Positions 18,883 through 28,123 of a stretch of 64,000 nt of DNA are shown piece after piece; positions within the stretch are counted from its first letter, which is position 1, and each line of letters begins with the position of its first letter. The stretch spans positions 558,833 through 622,832 of the forward strand of contig NZ_JAECMT010000004.1 in NCBI RefSeq assembly GCF_016019935.1. The letters are read 5' to 3'. This DNA comes from Paenibacillus sp. GSMTC-2017. GTDB taxonomy: Bacteria > Bacillota > Bacilli > Paenibacillales > Paenibacillaceae. Both the position numbers and the translations under genes were made by a program. The notes under the pieces are model-generated. The model worked only from the letters and a program-made list of their open reading frames with translations, was not told where the DNA came from and searched no databases.

Positions 18883-20337
18883 ATGGACAATCGTTTGACG
18901 ACAAATCAAGGTGCTCCGGTAGGCAACAATCAAAGCTCACGTACGGCAGGACAACGTGGACCGACGTTATTGGAAGATTATCATTTACTTGAGAAGATCG
19001 CCCACTTTGACCGTGAGCGTATTCCTGAGCGTGTTGTTCATGCTAGAGGAGCGGGAGCGCACGGTGTTTTCCGTACTGAACATAATATGTCAGAGCATAC
19101 GAAGGCTCTGTTTTTACAAGATCCAGGTACGGAGACGCCAGTGTTTGTAAGGTTCTCTACTGTTATTCATGGTACAGGATCACCTGAGACGGCGCGTGAT
19201 CCACGTGGTTTTGCGGTGAAGTTCTATACGCAGGAAGGTAACTATGATCTAGTCGGTAATCATTTGCCTGTATTTTTCATTCGTGATGCGATGAAGTTCC
19301 CTGACATGGTACATTCACTTAAACCTGCGCCACATACGAACCTTCAAACTCCGGCTCGTTATTGGGACTTTATGACGCTTACACCTGAATCAACACATAT
19401 GCTTACATGGCTCTTTTCCGATGATGGAACGCCTGCGACTTATCGCGAGATGGATGGGTTTGGCGTTCATGCATTCAAGTGGATTAACGATGCAGGTAAG
19501 CAGACTTATGTTAAATATACTTGGAAGTCGCTTCAGGGCGTACGCAACTTTACAGCACAAGAAGCTTCAGAGATGCAAGCGAAAGACTTTAATCATGCTA
19601 CTCGCGATTTGTATGAGGCAATTGAGCTTGGCAACTTCCCGCAATGGGAACTGCATGTTCAATTAATGCCGCCGGAACATATGGACCGTTATGCATTCGA
19701 TCCGCTAGATCCAACGAAAGTATGGCCGGAAGATATGTACCCATTACACAAGGTTGGGACAATGACACTGGATCGTAATCCAGAGAACTATTTCGCAGAG
19801 GTAGAGCAATCGGCCTTTTCACCTAGTGTTGTCGTACCAGGCATTGAACCGTCGGAAGATAAGCTCTTGCAAGGTCGCTTATTCTCCTATCCAGACACGC
19901 AGCGCTACCGTCTTGGCGCTAACTACTTGAATATACCGATCAACTGCCCGTACGCCCCTGTTCGCAACAACCAACGTGACGGAGCCATGACGATGAGTGC
20001 GAATCCATCTTCTATTAACTTCGAACCGAATAGTGCATCCGACACTCCGAAGGAAGCAGTGGAGTACAATGACTCCTATTCACCGCAATATGGGGGAGCA
20101 GGTCGTCAGAAGATCGACAGGACGGATGATTTTACACAAGCGGGGGAGCGTTACCGTTCTTTGCCGGAGGAGCAGCAAGGAAATCTCGTTACGAATTTAG
20201 TTAATGAACTGAAGGCGACGAATGATGATATACGATTACGCGCCATCTGCAACTTCTTCCGTGCTGATCGCAAGCTAGGGATGAAACTTTCAGAGGAACT
20301 TGGTGTCGATATTCGCGAGTTTATCCCCAAAGGATAA
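18883..20337 (+). CDS. katA: Haem catalase
   Basis: Monofunctional haem catalase of 484 residues (small-subunit clade length), converting hydrogen peroxide to water and oxygen. I see the distal-site block VVHARGAGAHG, the RFSTVIHG block and the proximal haem-ligand tyrosine in RLFSYPDTQRYRLG. ATG 18883 is chosen because GAGGTG lies seven bases upstream; a GTG within that site is not a start. It sits behind perR and the atypical response regulator and carries candidate operators for both, making a self-contained peroxide-response locus. Confidence 0.97.
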   Translation: MDNRLTTNQGAPVGNNQSSRTAGQRGPTLLEDYHLLEKIAHFDRERIPERVVHARGAGAHGVFRTEHNMSEHTKALFLQDPGTETPVFVRFSTVIHGTGSPETARDPRGFAVKFYTQEGNYDLVGNHLPVFFIRDAMKFPDMVHSLKPAPHTNLQTPARYWDFMTLTPESTHMLTWLFSDDGTPATYREMDGFGVHAFKWINDAGKQTYVKYTWKSLQGVRNFTAQEASEMQAKDFNHATRDLYEAIELGNFPQWELHVQLMPPEHMDRYAFDPLDPTKVWPEDMYPLHKVGTMTLDRNPENYFAEVEQSAFSPSVVVPGIEPSEDKLLQGRLFSYPDTQRYRLGANYLNIPINCPYAPVRNNQRDGAMTMSANPSSINFEPNSASDTPKEAVEYNDSYSPQYGGAGRQKIDRTDDFTQAGERYRSLPEEQQGNLVTNLVNELKATNDDIRLRAICNFFRADRKLGMKLSEELGVDIREFIPKG

Positions 20338-20381
20338 GGGACGCACATGCTATTATTTCTTAATAAACTAATTTAACGAGG

Positions 20382-20425
20382 AGAGTTCTCTTTTTGTGAT
20401 TCGTCACAAAGAGGGACTCTTTTGT
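20382..20425 (+). terminator. Intrinsic terminator after katA
   Basis: CTCTTT..GTGA and TCAC..AGAG arms around a TTCG tetraloop, with outer AGAG/CTCT pairing, followed by TTTT. Confidence 0.8.
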
Positions 20426-20572
20426 ATTTGCTTGATATTAGTCCCAGCCTAATTGTAAACTAAGGTACATGCAAAATTCCTTGATTTGTCGTAAAATGGA
20501 CATGCTTTCGTCAATTTTTCGAAGAAGTCATTAAGGAATGTTTCTAAACTATGTTTACGGAGGTTCTTTCCG

Positions 20573-21055
20573 ATGCAGTGGACCAATCCCATGTTACAAT
20601 TAGGGGCAATTTCAATTTCCGTTTTGATGGGAATATGTCTCATCATTATTCGTATACGTGCTGGCAATCGGCCAACGACATTGAAAAAAATTGTTATACC
20701 GCCACTTGGTATGTCTACTGGTTTTATTATGTTTGCACTTCCGATGACTCATATTCCGTGGCTGTGGGGTGTATCCGCGTTTGGGACAGGTCTTCTTCTG
20801 TTCGCATTTCCACTTATTGTAACTACTAGACTTGAGAAGGTGGAAGCTGTTATATTTGTACGACGGTCAAAAGCTTTTATCGCAATAATCATTATTATGT
20901 TCCTGCTAAGGTGGATGCTGCATGGTGTCGTAGAGCAGCATATGACTATTCCGCAGACAGGGGCTATTTTTTATTTGCTTGCACTAGGAATGATAATTCC
21001 ATGGAGGATGGCCATGGTAAGTGATTATTTGCGGCTGAAGAAGATGGCTGCATGA
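20573..21055 (+). CDS. CcdC-family membrane protein
   Basis: Protein of 160 residues with about five membrane segments, resembling the CcdC/DUF1453 family. B. subtilis ccdC lies near cytochrome c maturation genes but has no proven role. Conserved-looking parts are the IPPLGMSTGF loop and the C-terminal IPWRMAMVSDYLRLKK. ACGGAGG stands nine bases before the ATG. A sodium symporter gene follows 86 bases downstream without a terminator, so the two may be cotranscribed. Confidence 0.8.
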   Translation: MQWTNPMLQLGAISISVLMGICLIIIRIRAGNRPTTLKKIVIPPLGMSTGFIMFALPMTHIPWLWGVSAFGTGLLLFAFPLIVTTRLEKVEAVIFVRRSKAFIAIIIIMFLLRWMLHGVVEQHMTIPQTGAIFYLLALGMIIPWRMAMVSDYLRLKKMAA

Positions 21056-21141
21056 CAACATGGGTAGACTTCATAGCGATTATTTTATAGAAATGGTCAT
21101 ACTACCCATTAGTGATGATTTCATTGATAGGTGGTTTTTTT

Positions 21142-22470
21142 ATGGGAAAAAACAAAAAGAAAGAACAATTCACTTCCGTAGGATTTATTATGGCTGCAAT
21201 CGGAAGTGCAGTAGGTCTCGGGAACATGTGGAAGTTTCCGTACATTACAGGTATTTACGGAGGCGCAGCATTTTTTATTTTATTTCTATTTTGTCTGTTG
21301 CTCGTGGGATTACCGATTTTGCTTGCAGAAATGTCCGTCGGACGAGCGGGACGTGGTAATCCAGTAGCTTCAATGATGAAATTAGGTGGTAAGAAGTGGG
21401 GAGCGCTCGGATTCCTGTCTGTAGCGGGATCATTTCTTATTATGTCTTTTTATGGGGTAGTCGCAGGCTGGACGCTTCATTACGCATTGCTATCTTTTAC
21501 AGGTGATCTGTTTTCAACTAATGATTTCTCAGGGTTGTACAAGGACTTTATAGGAGGATGGATGCCAATCGGTTGGCAGTTCATTGTCATGCTAATTACA
21601 GCGTATGTGCTCATTAAAGGGGTATCCTCTGGTATTGAACGATTCAATAAAATACTTATTCCGGGACTTGTTATCCTGCTCGTATTGCTTGCTATTCAAG
21701 CGTTATCGCTTCCGGGTGCAGGGCAAGGAGTTTCGTTTTTCCTAAAACCGGACTTTAGTAAGCTGACAGCAGAATCTGCGCTCGTTGCTCTTGGACAAGC
21801 CTTCTTCTCTATGTCGCTTGGTATGGGAACGATGATCACTTACGGAGCATACGTTCAAAAGAGTCAATCATTAGGCGGAGCAACCGTTGCGGTTGGACTT
21901 GGTAACGTTCTTTATGCATTGCTCGCAGGTCTGATTATATTCCCTACAATTTTCGTTTACGGAATTGAGCCAAGTGAAGGGCCAGGACTTGTATTTATTG
22001 CTTTGCCAGCAGCATTTTCGGCTATGCCGCTAGGAGCAATCTTTGGTGGTTTGTTCTTTGTATTACTTGCATTTGCAGCAATTACTTCAGCCATTTCCGT
22101 TCTTGAAGTTTCGGTTGCCTTCGCAATGGATTATTTCGGATGGAAAAGGCCGATGGCTGTTATAATCGTTGCTTCGTTATGTTTCTTGGCTGGAGTACCA
22201 GCTGCTCTATCCTTAGGAGGTCAATTAGATTGGCTTGTATTCGGAGGGAAGCCACTATTTGATTGGATGGACTTTTTAGGTACAAACATTCTCTTGCCTT
22301 TGAACGGCTTAATCTTAACGATTTTTGTTGGATTCGTATGGAAAGGTGCAGCAGAAGAGTCGGGACTTACTTCGATGTGGTTCCGTATTTGGTTGTTTAT
22401 GCTTCGTTTTGTAGCGCCTATCCTCGTATTGTTGGTACTACTCTATTCTACAGGTATTATCAAGTTGTAA
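21142..22470 (+). CDS. Sodium-dependent transporter (SNF/NSS family)
   Basis: Sodium:neurotransmitter-symporter-family protein of 442 residues, probably importing an amino acid with sodium. The first helix carries the hallmark AIGSAVGLGNMWKFPY, which shapes the sodium and substrate sites, and about eleven membrane helices can be counted, the number of many bacterial short forms. ATG 21142 has AGGTGG seven bases upstream; an earlier in-frame ATG at 21112 would add 10 residues without a site. The substrate cannot be assigned. Confidence 0.93.
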   Translation: MGKNKKKEQFTSVGFIMAAIGSAVGLGNMWKFPYITGIYGGAAFFILFLFCLLLVGLPILLAEMSVGRAGRGNPVASMMKLGGKKWGALGFLSVAGSFLIMSFYGVVAGWTLHYALLSFTGDLFSTNDFSGLYKDFIGGWMPIGWQFIVMLITAYVLIKGVSSGIERFNKILIPGLVILLVLLAIQALSLPGAGQGVSFFLKPDFSKLTAESALVALGQAFFSMSLGMGTMITYGAYVQKSQSLGGATVAVGLGNVLYALLAGLIIFPTIFVYGIEPSEGPGLVFIALPAAFSAMPLGAIFGGLFFVLLAFAAITSAISVLEVSVAFAMDYFGWKRPMAVIIVASLCFLAGVPAALSLGGQLDWLVFGGKPLFDWMDFLGTNILLPLNGLILTIFVGFVWKGAAEESGLTSMWFRIWLFMLRFVAPILVLLVLLYSTGIIKL

Positions 22471-22495
22471 TTGTGCTGCGCAAGATGTAAATGAC

Positions 22496-22602
22496 GGCTG
22501 TCTCAAAAGTGGTAAGTACGCTGGACAGAGGGCCCACTTTGAACACAAATAGCGGTACAGGGGATTATCCCTGTACCGCTATTTTTCTATTTTGGAACAG
22601 CC
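22496..22602. repeat. 107-bp nested inverted-repeat element with terminator
   Basis: Outer imperfect arms begin GGCTGT (22496) and end ACAGCC (22602), with CAAAA/TTTTG continuing the pairing. Inside are an AAAGTGG/CCACTTT pair and a strong terminator stem, AAATAGCGGTACAGGG with its complement and TTTTT (22547-22585). It lies between convergent genes and terminates the symporter gene, and perhaps the other strand as well. The hairpin sequence resembles the one at 24389-24418. It may be a small mobile-type repeat or simply a complex terminator. Confidence 0.6.
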
Positions 22603-22618
22603 CTATTCCTTCTCTTAG

Positions 22619-23401
22619 TTAGTCTCTTCCAGCCTCAACTAGCTTCTCAGCAATTATATCCGGGTGTGTATGCACAGTGCTCACATGGTCTCCATCGGAC
22701 ACAATAAGTCTGTACATACCCAGATTACTGGATTGTGCTGGATGCCAAGCGAACGGTGCCGGAGGGAATGCGATATCCTCAGTCAGGAACAGATAGCTTT
22801 TCGGAATTTCCAAGCTATAAAATTTCTTCAAGTCGAGCTTTTGGAACAATGGTCCTGCTGGTTCAGTTGGTGAAACGTCGTAAATTGCTCGTGCCTGCTG
22901 TGCAGTTGCTCTATTTGCAAAGGTTTCACGGAAGAGCGGAAACGGCAGTGTAATTGTATTGTTGCCGGATGCTGTACTTAAACCATGGAAAATTTGCTGA
23001 ACGGGTTCTGGCATTTGGTCAACCAAGCTTTCTCCGTCTTTCGGGACGAAAGCATCAAAGAAGACAAGGCGGCTAATACGATCATGAACAAATTCAGCTA
23101 CTTTAGCAATGATCGTTCCACCGAAGCTGTGGCCTACGAGAACAATATGTTGCAAGTTCTGCTCTGTAAAGTAGTTTACAACGGATTGAATAATGTCATC
23201 ATGCGTTACTTCGGGGTCAATTTTAGGTCCATGTCCTGCGTATTCAGGAACGTGGACAGTATGTCCTGCCTGGCGGAGAGAGGCAGCTGTTTCATCCCAG
23301 AAGCTGACGTCTGCCCAAGCCCCGTGAATGAGTACGAAGTTTAGTTGTTCTTGAGCTAAGTTATTTAAATGAGTTGCTTCGTTAACGGTTTTGCTGTTCA
23401 T
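22619..23401 (-). CDS. Alpha/beta hydrolase
   Basis: Cytoplasmic alpha/beta-hydrolase-fold protein of 260 residues. It has the oxyanion-hole motif IHGAW near residue 29, the nucleophile elbow GHSFGG and a C-terminal histidine region (SDGDHVSTVHTHP). This subgroup resembles salicylate-esterase/EstC-like hydrolases, but the substrate is unknown. GGAGG stands seven bases before the ATG. A Crp/Fnr regulator gene lies upstream in the same direction, 168 bases away. Confidence 0.88.
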   Translation of the reverse strand: MNSKTVNEATHLNNLAQEQLNFVLIHGAWADVSFWDETAASLRQAGHTVHVPEYAGHGPKIDPEVTHDDIIQSVVNYFTEQNLQHIVLVGHSFGGTIIAKVAEFVHDRISRLVFFDAFVPKDGESLVDQMPEPVQQIFHGLSTASGNNTITLPFPLFRETFANRATAQQARAIYDVSPTEPAGPLFQKLDLKKFYSLEIPKSYLFLTEDIAFPPAPFAWHPAQSSNLGMYRLIVSDGDHVSTVHTHPDIIAEKLVEAGRD

Positions 23402-23569
23402 AGTAAAACCTCCATTTTGATGAGTAGTAATGTTCTGAGATTCATATTATCAAAGTGGGTACTTGCTTCTCCGTAACTTTATCACCGAAGAACAAACTTT
23501 TTTACAGAACGATTGCTGTAGGTTAGTTTCTCCAACCATAAGTCGTATATACGCAGGGAAACCGTAATC

Positions 23570-24232
23570 TTAATCGATAAGTTCTTGGAGCCGCTCACGT
23601 TGAATATGTGTAATTTGCCCACGCGATGCGCGTAGTAATCCATCGTTCTCCATAGATTTGAGTGTGCGACTGATGACTTCGCGTGCAGTACCTAATTCGA
23701 TAGACAATACATCGTGTGTAATAGAAAGTGAATTGTTGTCACTACTCGTCATCAGTAGCAGATACTCGGAAATTCGACTGCGAATTGTTTTGAAAACGAC
23801 GCTGTCGATTAAATTGGACATAACAATTAGACGACGTGCAAATGTTTTGAAAATATATTGGCGAAAGCCCAAATAGTTATTCATCCACTTTTGAAAAATA
23901 CGAACGGGGATGAATAATACGGTTGTCGGCTTCTCAATGCAAGCAGAAGCTTCATACACCGATTCCCCCAAAATACTTGATGCCATCATCGGGCAGCACT
24001 CACCACTACTGATACGATACAAGGTTACTTCTCTTCCGCTGTCACTAAGCTTGTACATACGGACTGTCCCATCCAAGATGAGTGCCGCGTGTTCCAGAAA
24101 CTCACCTTCATAAATGACATGGTCAACAGGGAGTGAGGCGATAGATATTCCATCTTCGTTCCAATCTTCTATCGAAATATCAGAAAGACTAGGGAATAGC
24201 TTGATTACAAGTTCAATCTGTTCCGTTTTCAT
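23570..24232 (-). CDS. Crp/Fnr-family transcriptional regulator
   Basis: Regulator of 220 residues with an N-terminal cyclic-nucleotide-binding-type beta roll and a C-terminal winged helix (SIELGTAREVISRTLKSMEN). The segment SGECCPMM near the beta-roll loop occurs in a Crp/Fnr subgroup that may sense redox or small ligands; there is no N-terminal Fnr iron-sulfur cysteine cluster. ATG 24232 is used; the AAGG site is about 11 bases upstream, and an upstream TTG at 24268 is less likely. It may control the downstream hydrolase gene, which is an inference from position only. Confidence 0.88.
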   Translation of the reverse strand: MKTEQIELVIKLFPSLSDISIEDWNEDGISIASLPVDHVIYEGEFLEHAALILDGTVRMYKLSDSGREVTLYRISSGECCPMMASSILGESVYEASACIEKPTTVLFIPVRIFQKWMNNYLGFRQYIFKTFARRLIVMSNLIDSVVFKTIRSRISEYLLLMTSSDNNSLSITHDVLSIELGTAREVISRTLKSMENDGLLRASRGQITHIQRERLQELID

Positions 24233-24383
24233 ATTGCCGATTACCTTCTTTCTTATATGTACGAACAATGATGTCCACTATGTAGGTTTGAATTATTGAT
24301 TAACAGTAACCATGTCATTATGGCACTCATGTCCGTCTTGATCAAATTTAATTGAAGAGATTCATTCAAAGGATAAGCCACAT

Positions 24384-24418
24384 AAAAAGGCGGTGCAGGG
24401 ATTGCTCCCTGCACCGCT
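24384..24418 (-). terminator. Intrinsic terminator of the membrane-protein gene
   Basis: On the minus strand, GCGGTGCAGGG and CCCTGCACCGC around a 6-base loop are followed by CTTTTT. Confidence 0.9.
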
Positions 24419-24434
24419 AGTTGAACCGTATAAC

Positions 24435-25250
24435 TCAGCGCTCTGATTTCAAGTAATGGTATTGCGTTGCAATGGTCCAAACTTTAAGTAACGTTTGAAT
24501 AAGCGGGTAGCTTTGGTGCAAGATAAGTGCGAATAAGCCAGCCCATAACATCGAGATGCTAGTAACTGCAAGGCCAAGGAGTACGGCAATCCCCCACATA
24601 AGAAAAGAAATGGCAACGTATGAAGCAAACCTTTTGATAGAAAGCCACAAAGTGTGGATGATGCCGTCACCAGAGACAGCTCCGAATTGCATAGCTAGGA
24701 AGAGAAGATGGAGTAATCCTCCCCATAACATCCAAATGAGAGCACCTGGCACAATAGCAGTGAGCACCTCTGAAGCAGTGTCACTCTTAAGAAGGATATG
24801 TAGCACCTTAGGGAAAATCCACCACGCTGGAGCAAGTAAGAGAACAGCTTGAATCCAATAAAGTAGTGTAATGGGTTTCCATGTTTTGCGAACACCCTCT
24901 AGGAAACGTGTGTTTCCGCCATCCTTAGACTGTTGATGAAGCGAGTAGAAGAAGCCTGCATTAAAGAGTGGGGTAAGCAACATTCTTGCAAGGAATAATC
25001 CACCGATTAACCAGAGATAAGGATCGATAAGGTCTGTTTTGAACAATTGAAACTGAGCTTCTGTCATATACGTCTGTACTGCACGATCGGTCGTTGAAGC
25101 CGACGGGAACCTTCTTAGTAGCGGTGCTACTGTGTTATCTATTATGCGATATAAGAAAAATCCCCAAATCAGTTGATACACGAACAAGAGAAGCACGAAG
25201 TGAAAATGTTTAAACGTCATGCGCCATCCTTGCCTCATATGAGCTTTCAT
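24435..25250 (-). CDS. Multi-pass membrane protein of unknown function
   Basis: Protein of about 271 residues with around six hydrophobic segments and no motif I recognise. It starts MKAHMRQGWRMTF and has a likely extracellular stretch near residues 35-80. AAGGGGTGA stands five bases before the ATG at 25250. It lies 34 bases after the M1 peptidase gene on the same strand, so the two are probably cotranscribed and may work together at the membrane. Confidence 0.75.
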   Translation of the reverse strand: MKAHMRQGWRMTFKHFHFVLLLFVYQLIWGFFLYRIIDNTVAPLLRRFPSASTTDRAVQTYMTEAQFQLFKTDLIDPYLWLIGGLFLARMLLTPLFNAGFFYSLHQQSKDGGNTRFLEGVRKTWKPITLLYWIQAVLLLAPAWWIFPKVLHILLKSDTASEVLTAIVPGALIWMLWGGLLHLLFLAMQFGAVSGDGIIHTLWLSIKRFASYVAISFLMWGIAVLLGLAVTSISMLWAGLFALILHQSYPLIQTLLKVWTIATQYHYLKSER

Positions 25251-25284
25251 CGTTATCACCCCTTGCAAGCGGAATAGTGAGGCT

Positions 25285-27300
25285 TTACCAGCTTAATGAA
25301 CTAAGTAAACCTTCGATTAGCTTCGTTACGGCGAGGCTCCAGCGGGTGCGTGATTCATTCGGCAACTCAGCCAGCATATAGTTGTTAATTAGCTTGTTAT
25401 CTAGTACATTCGTATGTTCAGGGTCAACGCTAACCCATTTAAGAGGAGAATCTGAGAGCTCTGTATATTGAATATGAGCTTCATCGCCGAGCCACACTTT
25501 ACTAATCGAAGTACCATCTGCAAACGTAAATAAAATAGGGATAGGACCATTAGTACCGCCATTTTTCTTAATTAAAATGTTGGATTCATAGTTGTTGCCA
25601 TCATCTCTGTTTATTGCTTTTACTTGAATGGCTTCAACAGAGAAGTCCGCCATTTCGTTACTATAAACAAATTGATTAAAATACTCTGTCCACTTTGCTT
25701 TTGTCACATGTTCTACAACACGTTGGAAATCAGCTGTAGTTGGATGCTTGAATTTATATTTCTGGAAATAAGTTCGCATAATTCTGCTCATCATATGCTC
25801 GCCGACTTTATTTTCGATGTCGACGAGTACTAACTTAGCGCGCATATAAACATTTTCTGCATATTGCCGATGATTCGCATATACCCAAGAAGGTTGCTTA
25901 AGCGGAGCAGGATGGGTCATATAGCTCGCTTCCATTCGCAAATTTGAGTTAATGCCATAGGCCGCAGCCATCACTTTGTCTTCAGCAAACGATGTGAAGC
26001 CTTCGTCGAGCCAAGCTTCTTCGAATTCATTGGAAGCAACCATTCCATAAAAGAACTGATGACCAATTTCATGTACGACGGTTCGTTCTAAATCATACCC
26101 GGGACTTTCACTCTCCGCAGCAAATGATGTAACGAGAGTTGGATATTCCATTCCTCCAGCACCATTAGCACCTTTTGGAGGGACGACGATGGATAACGTA
26201 TTGTAAGGGTAAGGACCATACCATTTGGCATAGTTAGATAAAGCTGACTTAGCGGCATGCATATAACGATCCTTCAGCCCTGCATGAGTGGGATCGAGAT
26301 AAAGTTTGATGCGTACACCCGGAATACCATCATCTGAAAATGCAGTTTCTTCATAGACAAAATCGGGAGATGCCGACCATGCAAAATCATGAACGTCTTC
26401 AGCATAGAACTGAAACAGCTTTGTTCCATCACTAATCACGGTAGGCTTAGTTTGAAAACCTGTAGCAGCGACAGTATAAGATTCCGGTACAGTTATAGCG
26501 ACACTATAAATGCCAAAATCGCTGTAAAACTCTGAATTACCGTGGTATTGATGGACGTTCCAACCTTCCGAAGCGCGTCCTCTCATGCCAACGGTTTCGT
26601 AAACTGCAAGTTTTGGGAACCATTGTCCAGCCATGATGAAGTTTCCGGAGTAACCCATTCGAGCGAACACTTCAGGAAGTTTCACTTCAAAGCTCATTCG
26701 AAGTGTAACGGATTTACCCGGTGCGACCGGCTCGAGAAGACGAAGTCTAGCGAGTGTAAAATCACTTTTGTTCCCGTCGTCCGGCTGCGTATACTGTAAG
26801 CGAGGCAGCAAGCTTTCCCCTTCTAGTGTTTGTAAAGTAAGGAGTTTCAGATGGCTCCTGCTGTTCGCAGTAGCTTTGTCTTGCCTTAGCTTTCCACCTG
26901 ATTCTGTCATGAAGGTCGTCTTAGGGGATAAAAAGGCGTTAGGATACAAGTGGAAGTAGAGCTCGGACACTGGTTTTTCCCCTGGATTCGTCCAAGTTAC
27001 ATCTTGTGTGCCGTCTAGATGTTGGCCGTCGTCCCTAAGTGCGACGTTGATGTGATAATCGACAACCCATTTGCTCATTGGTTTGTTTTTAGCCGAAACT
27101 GTTGCGTCCGGCTGCTGGACAACTGGTGGCTTGGCCGAAATTGGTGCAGGCGAAACAGGCTGCATAGCTTTGGCGGCAGGGGCGAAAGCATAGGTATATT
27201 GGGATTGCCAAGCGTTCCCGAAGCCATATTTCACTGAGACAATTAGCAATACGGCACCGAGCAAACTGAATATAAGCCGTTTGATATTGCGTGGGGTCAT
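25285..27300 (-). CDS. M1-family zinc metallopeptidase
   Basis: Aminopeptidase-N-type (gluzincin) enzyme of about 671 residues, anchored by one N-terminal membrane segment (about 7-25) with the catalytic part outside. The zinc motif is HEIGH (410-414), with the third ligand E433 exactly 18 residues on. GGMEYP (382-387) corresponds to the GxMEN exopeptidase motif, with tyrosine in place of asparagine. A Pro-rich linker (about 41-72) separates anchor and enzyme. ATG 27300 has GGGAGGG nine bases upstream. Its 5' end faces ywhD, so the two share a short divergent promoter region. Confidence 0.92.
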   Translation of the reverse strand: MTPRNIKRLIFSLLGAVLLIVSVKYGFGNAWQSQYTYAFAPAAKAMQPVSPAPISAKPPVVQQPDATVSAKNKPMSKWVVDYHINVALRDDGQHLDGTQDVTWTNPGEKPVSELYFHLYPNAFLSPKTTFMTESGGKLRQDKATANSRSHLKLLTLQTLEGESLLPRLQYTQPDDGNKSDFTLARLRLLEPVAPGKSVTLRMSFEVKLPEVFARMGYSGNFIMAGQWFPKLAVYETVGMRGRASEGWNVHQYHGNSEFYSDFGIYSVAITVPESYTVAATGFQTKPTVISDGTKLFQFYAEDVHDFAWSASPDFVYEETAFSDDGIPGVRIKLYLDPTHAGLKDRYMHAAKSALSNYAKWYGPYPYNTLSIVVPPKGANGAGGMEYPTLVTSFAAESESPGYDLERTVVHEIGHQFFYGMVASNEFEEAWLDEGFTSFAEDKVMAAAYGINSNLRMEASYMTHPAPLKQPSWVYANHRQYAENVYMRAKLVLVDIENKVGEHMMSRIMRTYFQKYKFKHPTTADFQRVVEHVTKAKWTEYFNQFVYSNEMADFSVEAIQVKAINRDDGNNYESNILIKKNGGTNGPIPILFTFADGTSISKVWLGDEAHIQYTELSDSPLKWVSVDPEHTNVLDNKLINNYMLAELPNESRTRWSLAVTKLIEGLLSSLSW

Positions 27301-27404
27301 TGAACGTTTCCCTCCCGTTGACAAGCATCTAAAGCATGTATATGTTTGCAATTCCAAGATTATTAGCTAAAATGGAATTATTGTATGGGGAAGGTGGTAT
27401 AACG

Positions 27405-27929
27405 ATGACAGAAGAGCAAAGCGTACCGGTACAACCGGAAGTAAAAGAGAAAAAATCATTGTCGCTCAACGTAGTGAGCAGCAAGAAACATAAAGGTTTT
27501 GGTGCAGGATCAATCGATTTAAGTGATGTAGCTTGCGTTATGATTGATGGAGGTACTGCTTATCTTGATGTAGGGATTATGCATGCGAAGAGTAAGGTGG
27601 AGCGCGGCATCAAATTTACTCCTAATAAAGAAGATACGCCAAATGGTCGCGAATGCTGGATCGTATGGGTAGCTGTTGACCGTAATGAGGAAGGGTCTTA
27701 CTATGCAGGAGTTACGTCATGCGAGATGTTGGTTGATTCTGAAGCGAAGCGTGGATGGAAGATATTAGCTGATCACGTTAACCGATTGGATTATGCGATT
27801 AAACGCCGTTACATGCTAGACAATTTGGGTGAGGTCGAGCAAGCAGCTCTGCGCAAGCTCCTTATTGAACATAATGCCGAATGGTGGGACCGTTCGCCTG
27901 CTGAGCTGAAGGATGCTTTAGGCGGTTAA
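27405..27929 (+). CDS. ywhD: YwhD family protein
   Basis: Soluble protein of 174 residues closely matching B. subtilis YwhD in length and motifs (MHAKSKVERGIKF, PNGRECWIVWV, YYAGVTSCEM). The function is unknown. AAGGTGG stands seven bases before the ATG at 27405. In B. subtilis ywhD sits beside pbpG and speE; here a penicillin-binding protein and speE lie about 20 kb away, so the neighbourhood is broken up. A terminator follows. Confidence 0.9.
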   Translation: MTEEQSVPVQPEVKEKKSLSLNVVSSKKHKGFGAGSIDLSDVACVMIDGGTAYLDVGIMHAKSKVERGIKFTPNKEDTPNGRECWIVWVAVDRNEEGSYYAGVTSCEMLVDSEAKRGWKILADHVNRLDYAIKRRYMLDNLGEVEQAALRKLLIEHNAEWWDRSPAELKDALGG

Positions 27930-27958
27930 TATCATAATAGATCGGAAGATATTACAGA

Positions 27959-27990
27959 GGGCTGCCTTGATTAAGAGGCTGCCCTTTTTT
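27959..27990 (+). terminator. Intrinsic terminator after ywhD
   Basis: GGGCTGCC and GGCTGCCC arms (one T-T mismatch) around a 10-base loop, followed by six T. Confidence 0.8.
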
Positions 27991-28002
27991 GCGTTCTACA
28001 CA

Positions 28003-28018
28003 TTGCGTGATCACGCAA
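28003..28018. promoter_or_regulatory. Perfect 16-bp palindrome upstream of the SLH-hydrolase gene
   Basis: TTGCGTGATCACGCAA is a perfect palindrome with no loop and no T run, so it suits a dimeric repressor or activator site better than a terminator. It lies 105 bases before the serine hydrolase start. Confidence 0.5.
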
Positions 28019-28123
28019 AAGAAATACGAAGTCTCCACGATATTCGTCATCTCTTACGGATTTCATAGTGTGCCCTCAATGTTAGCATGAAGGGGTACAC
28101 TACTAAACCAAAGGAGACTTCTT

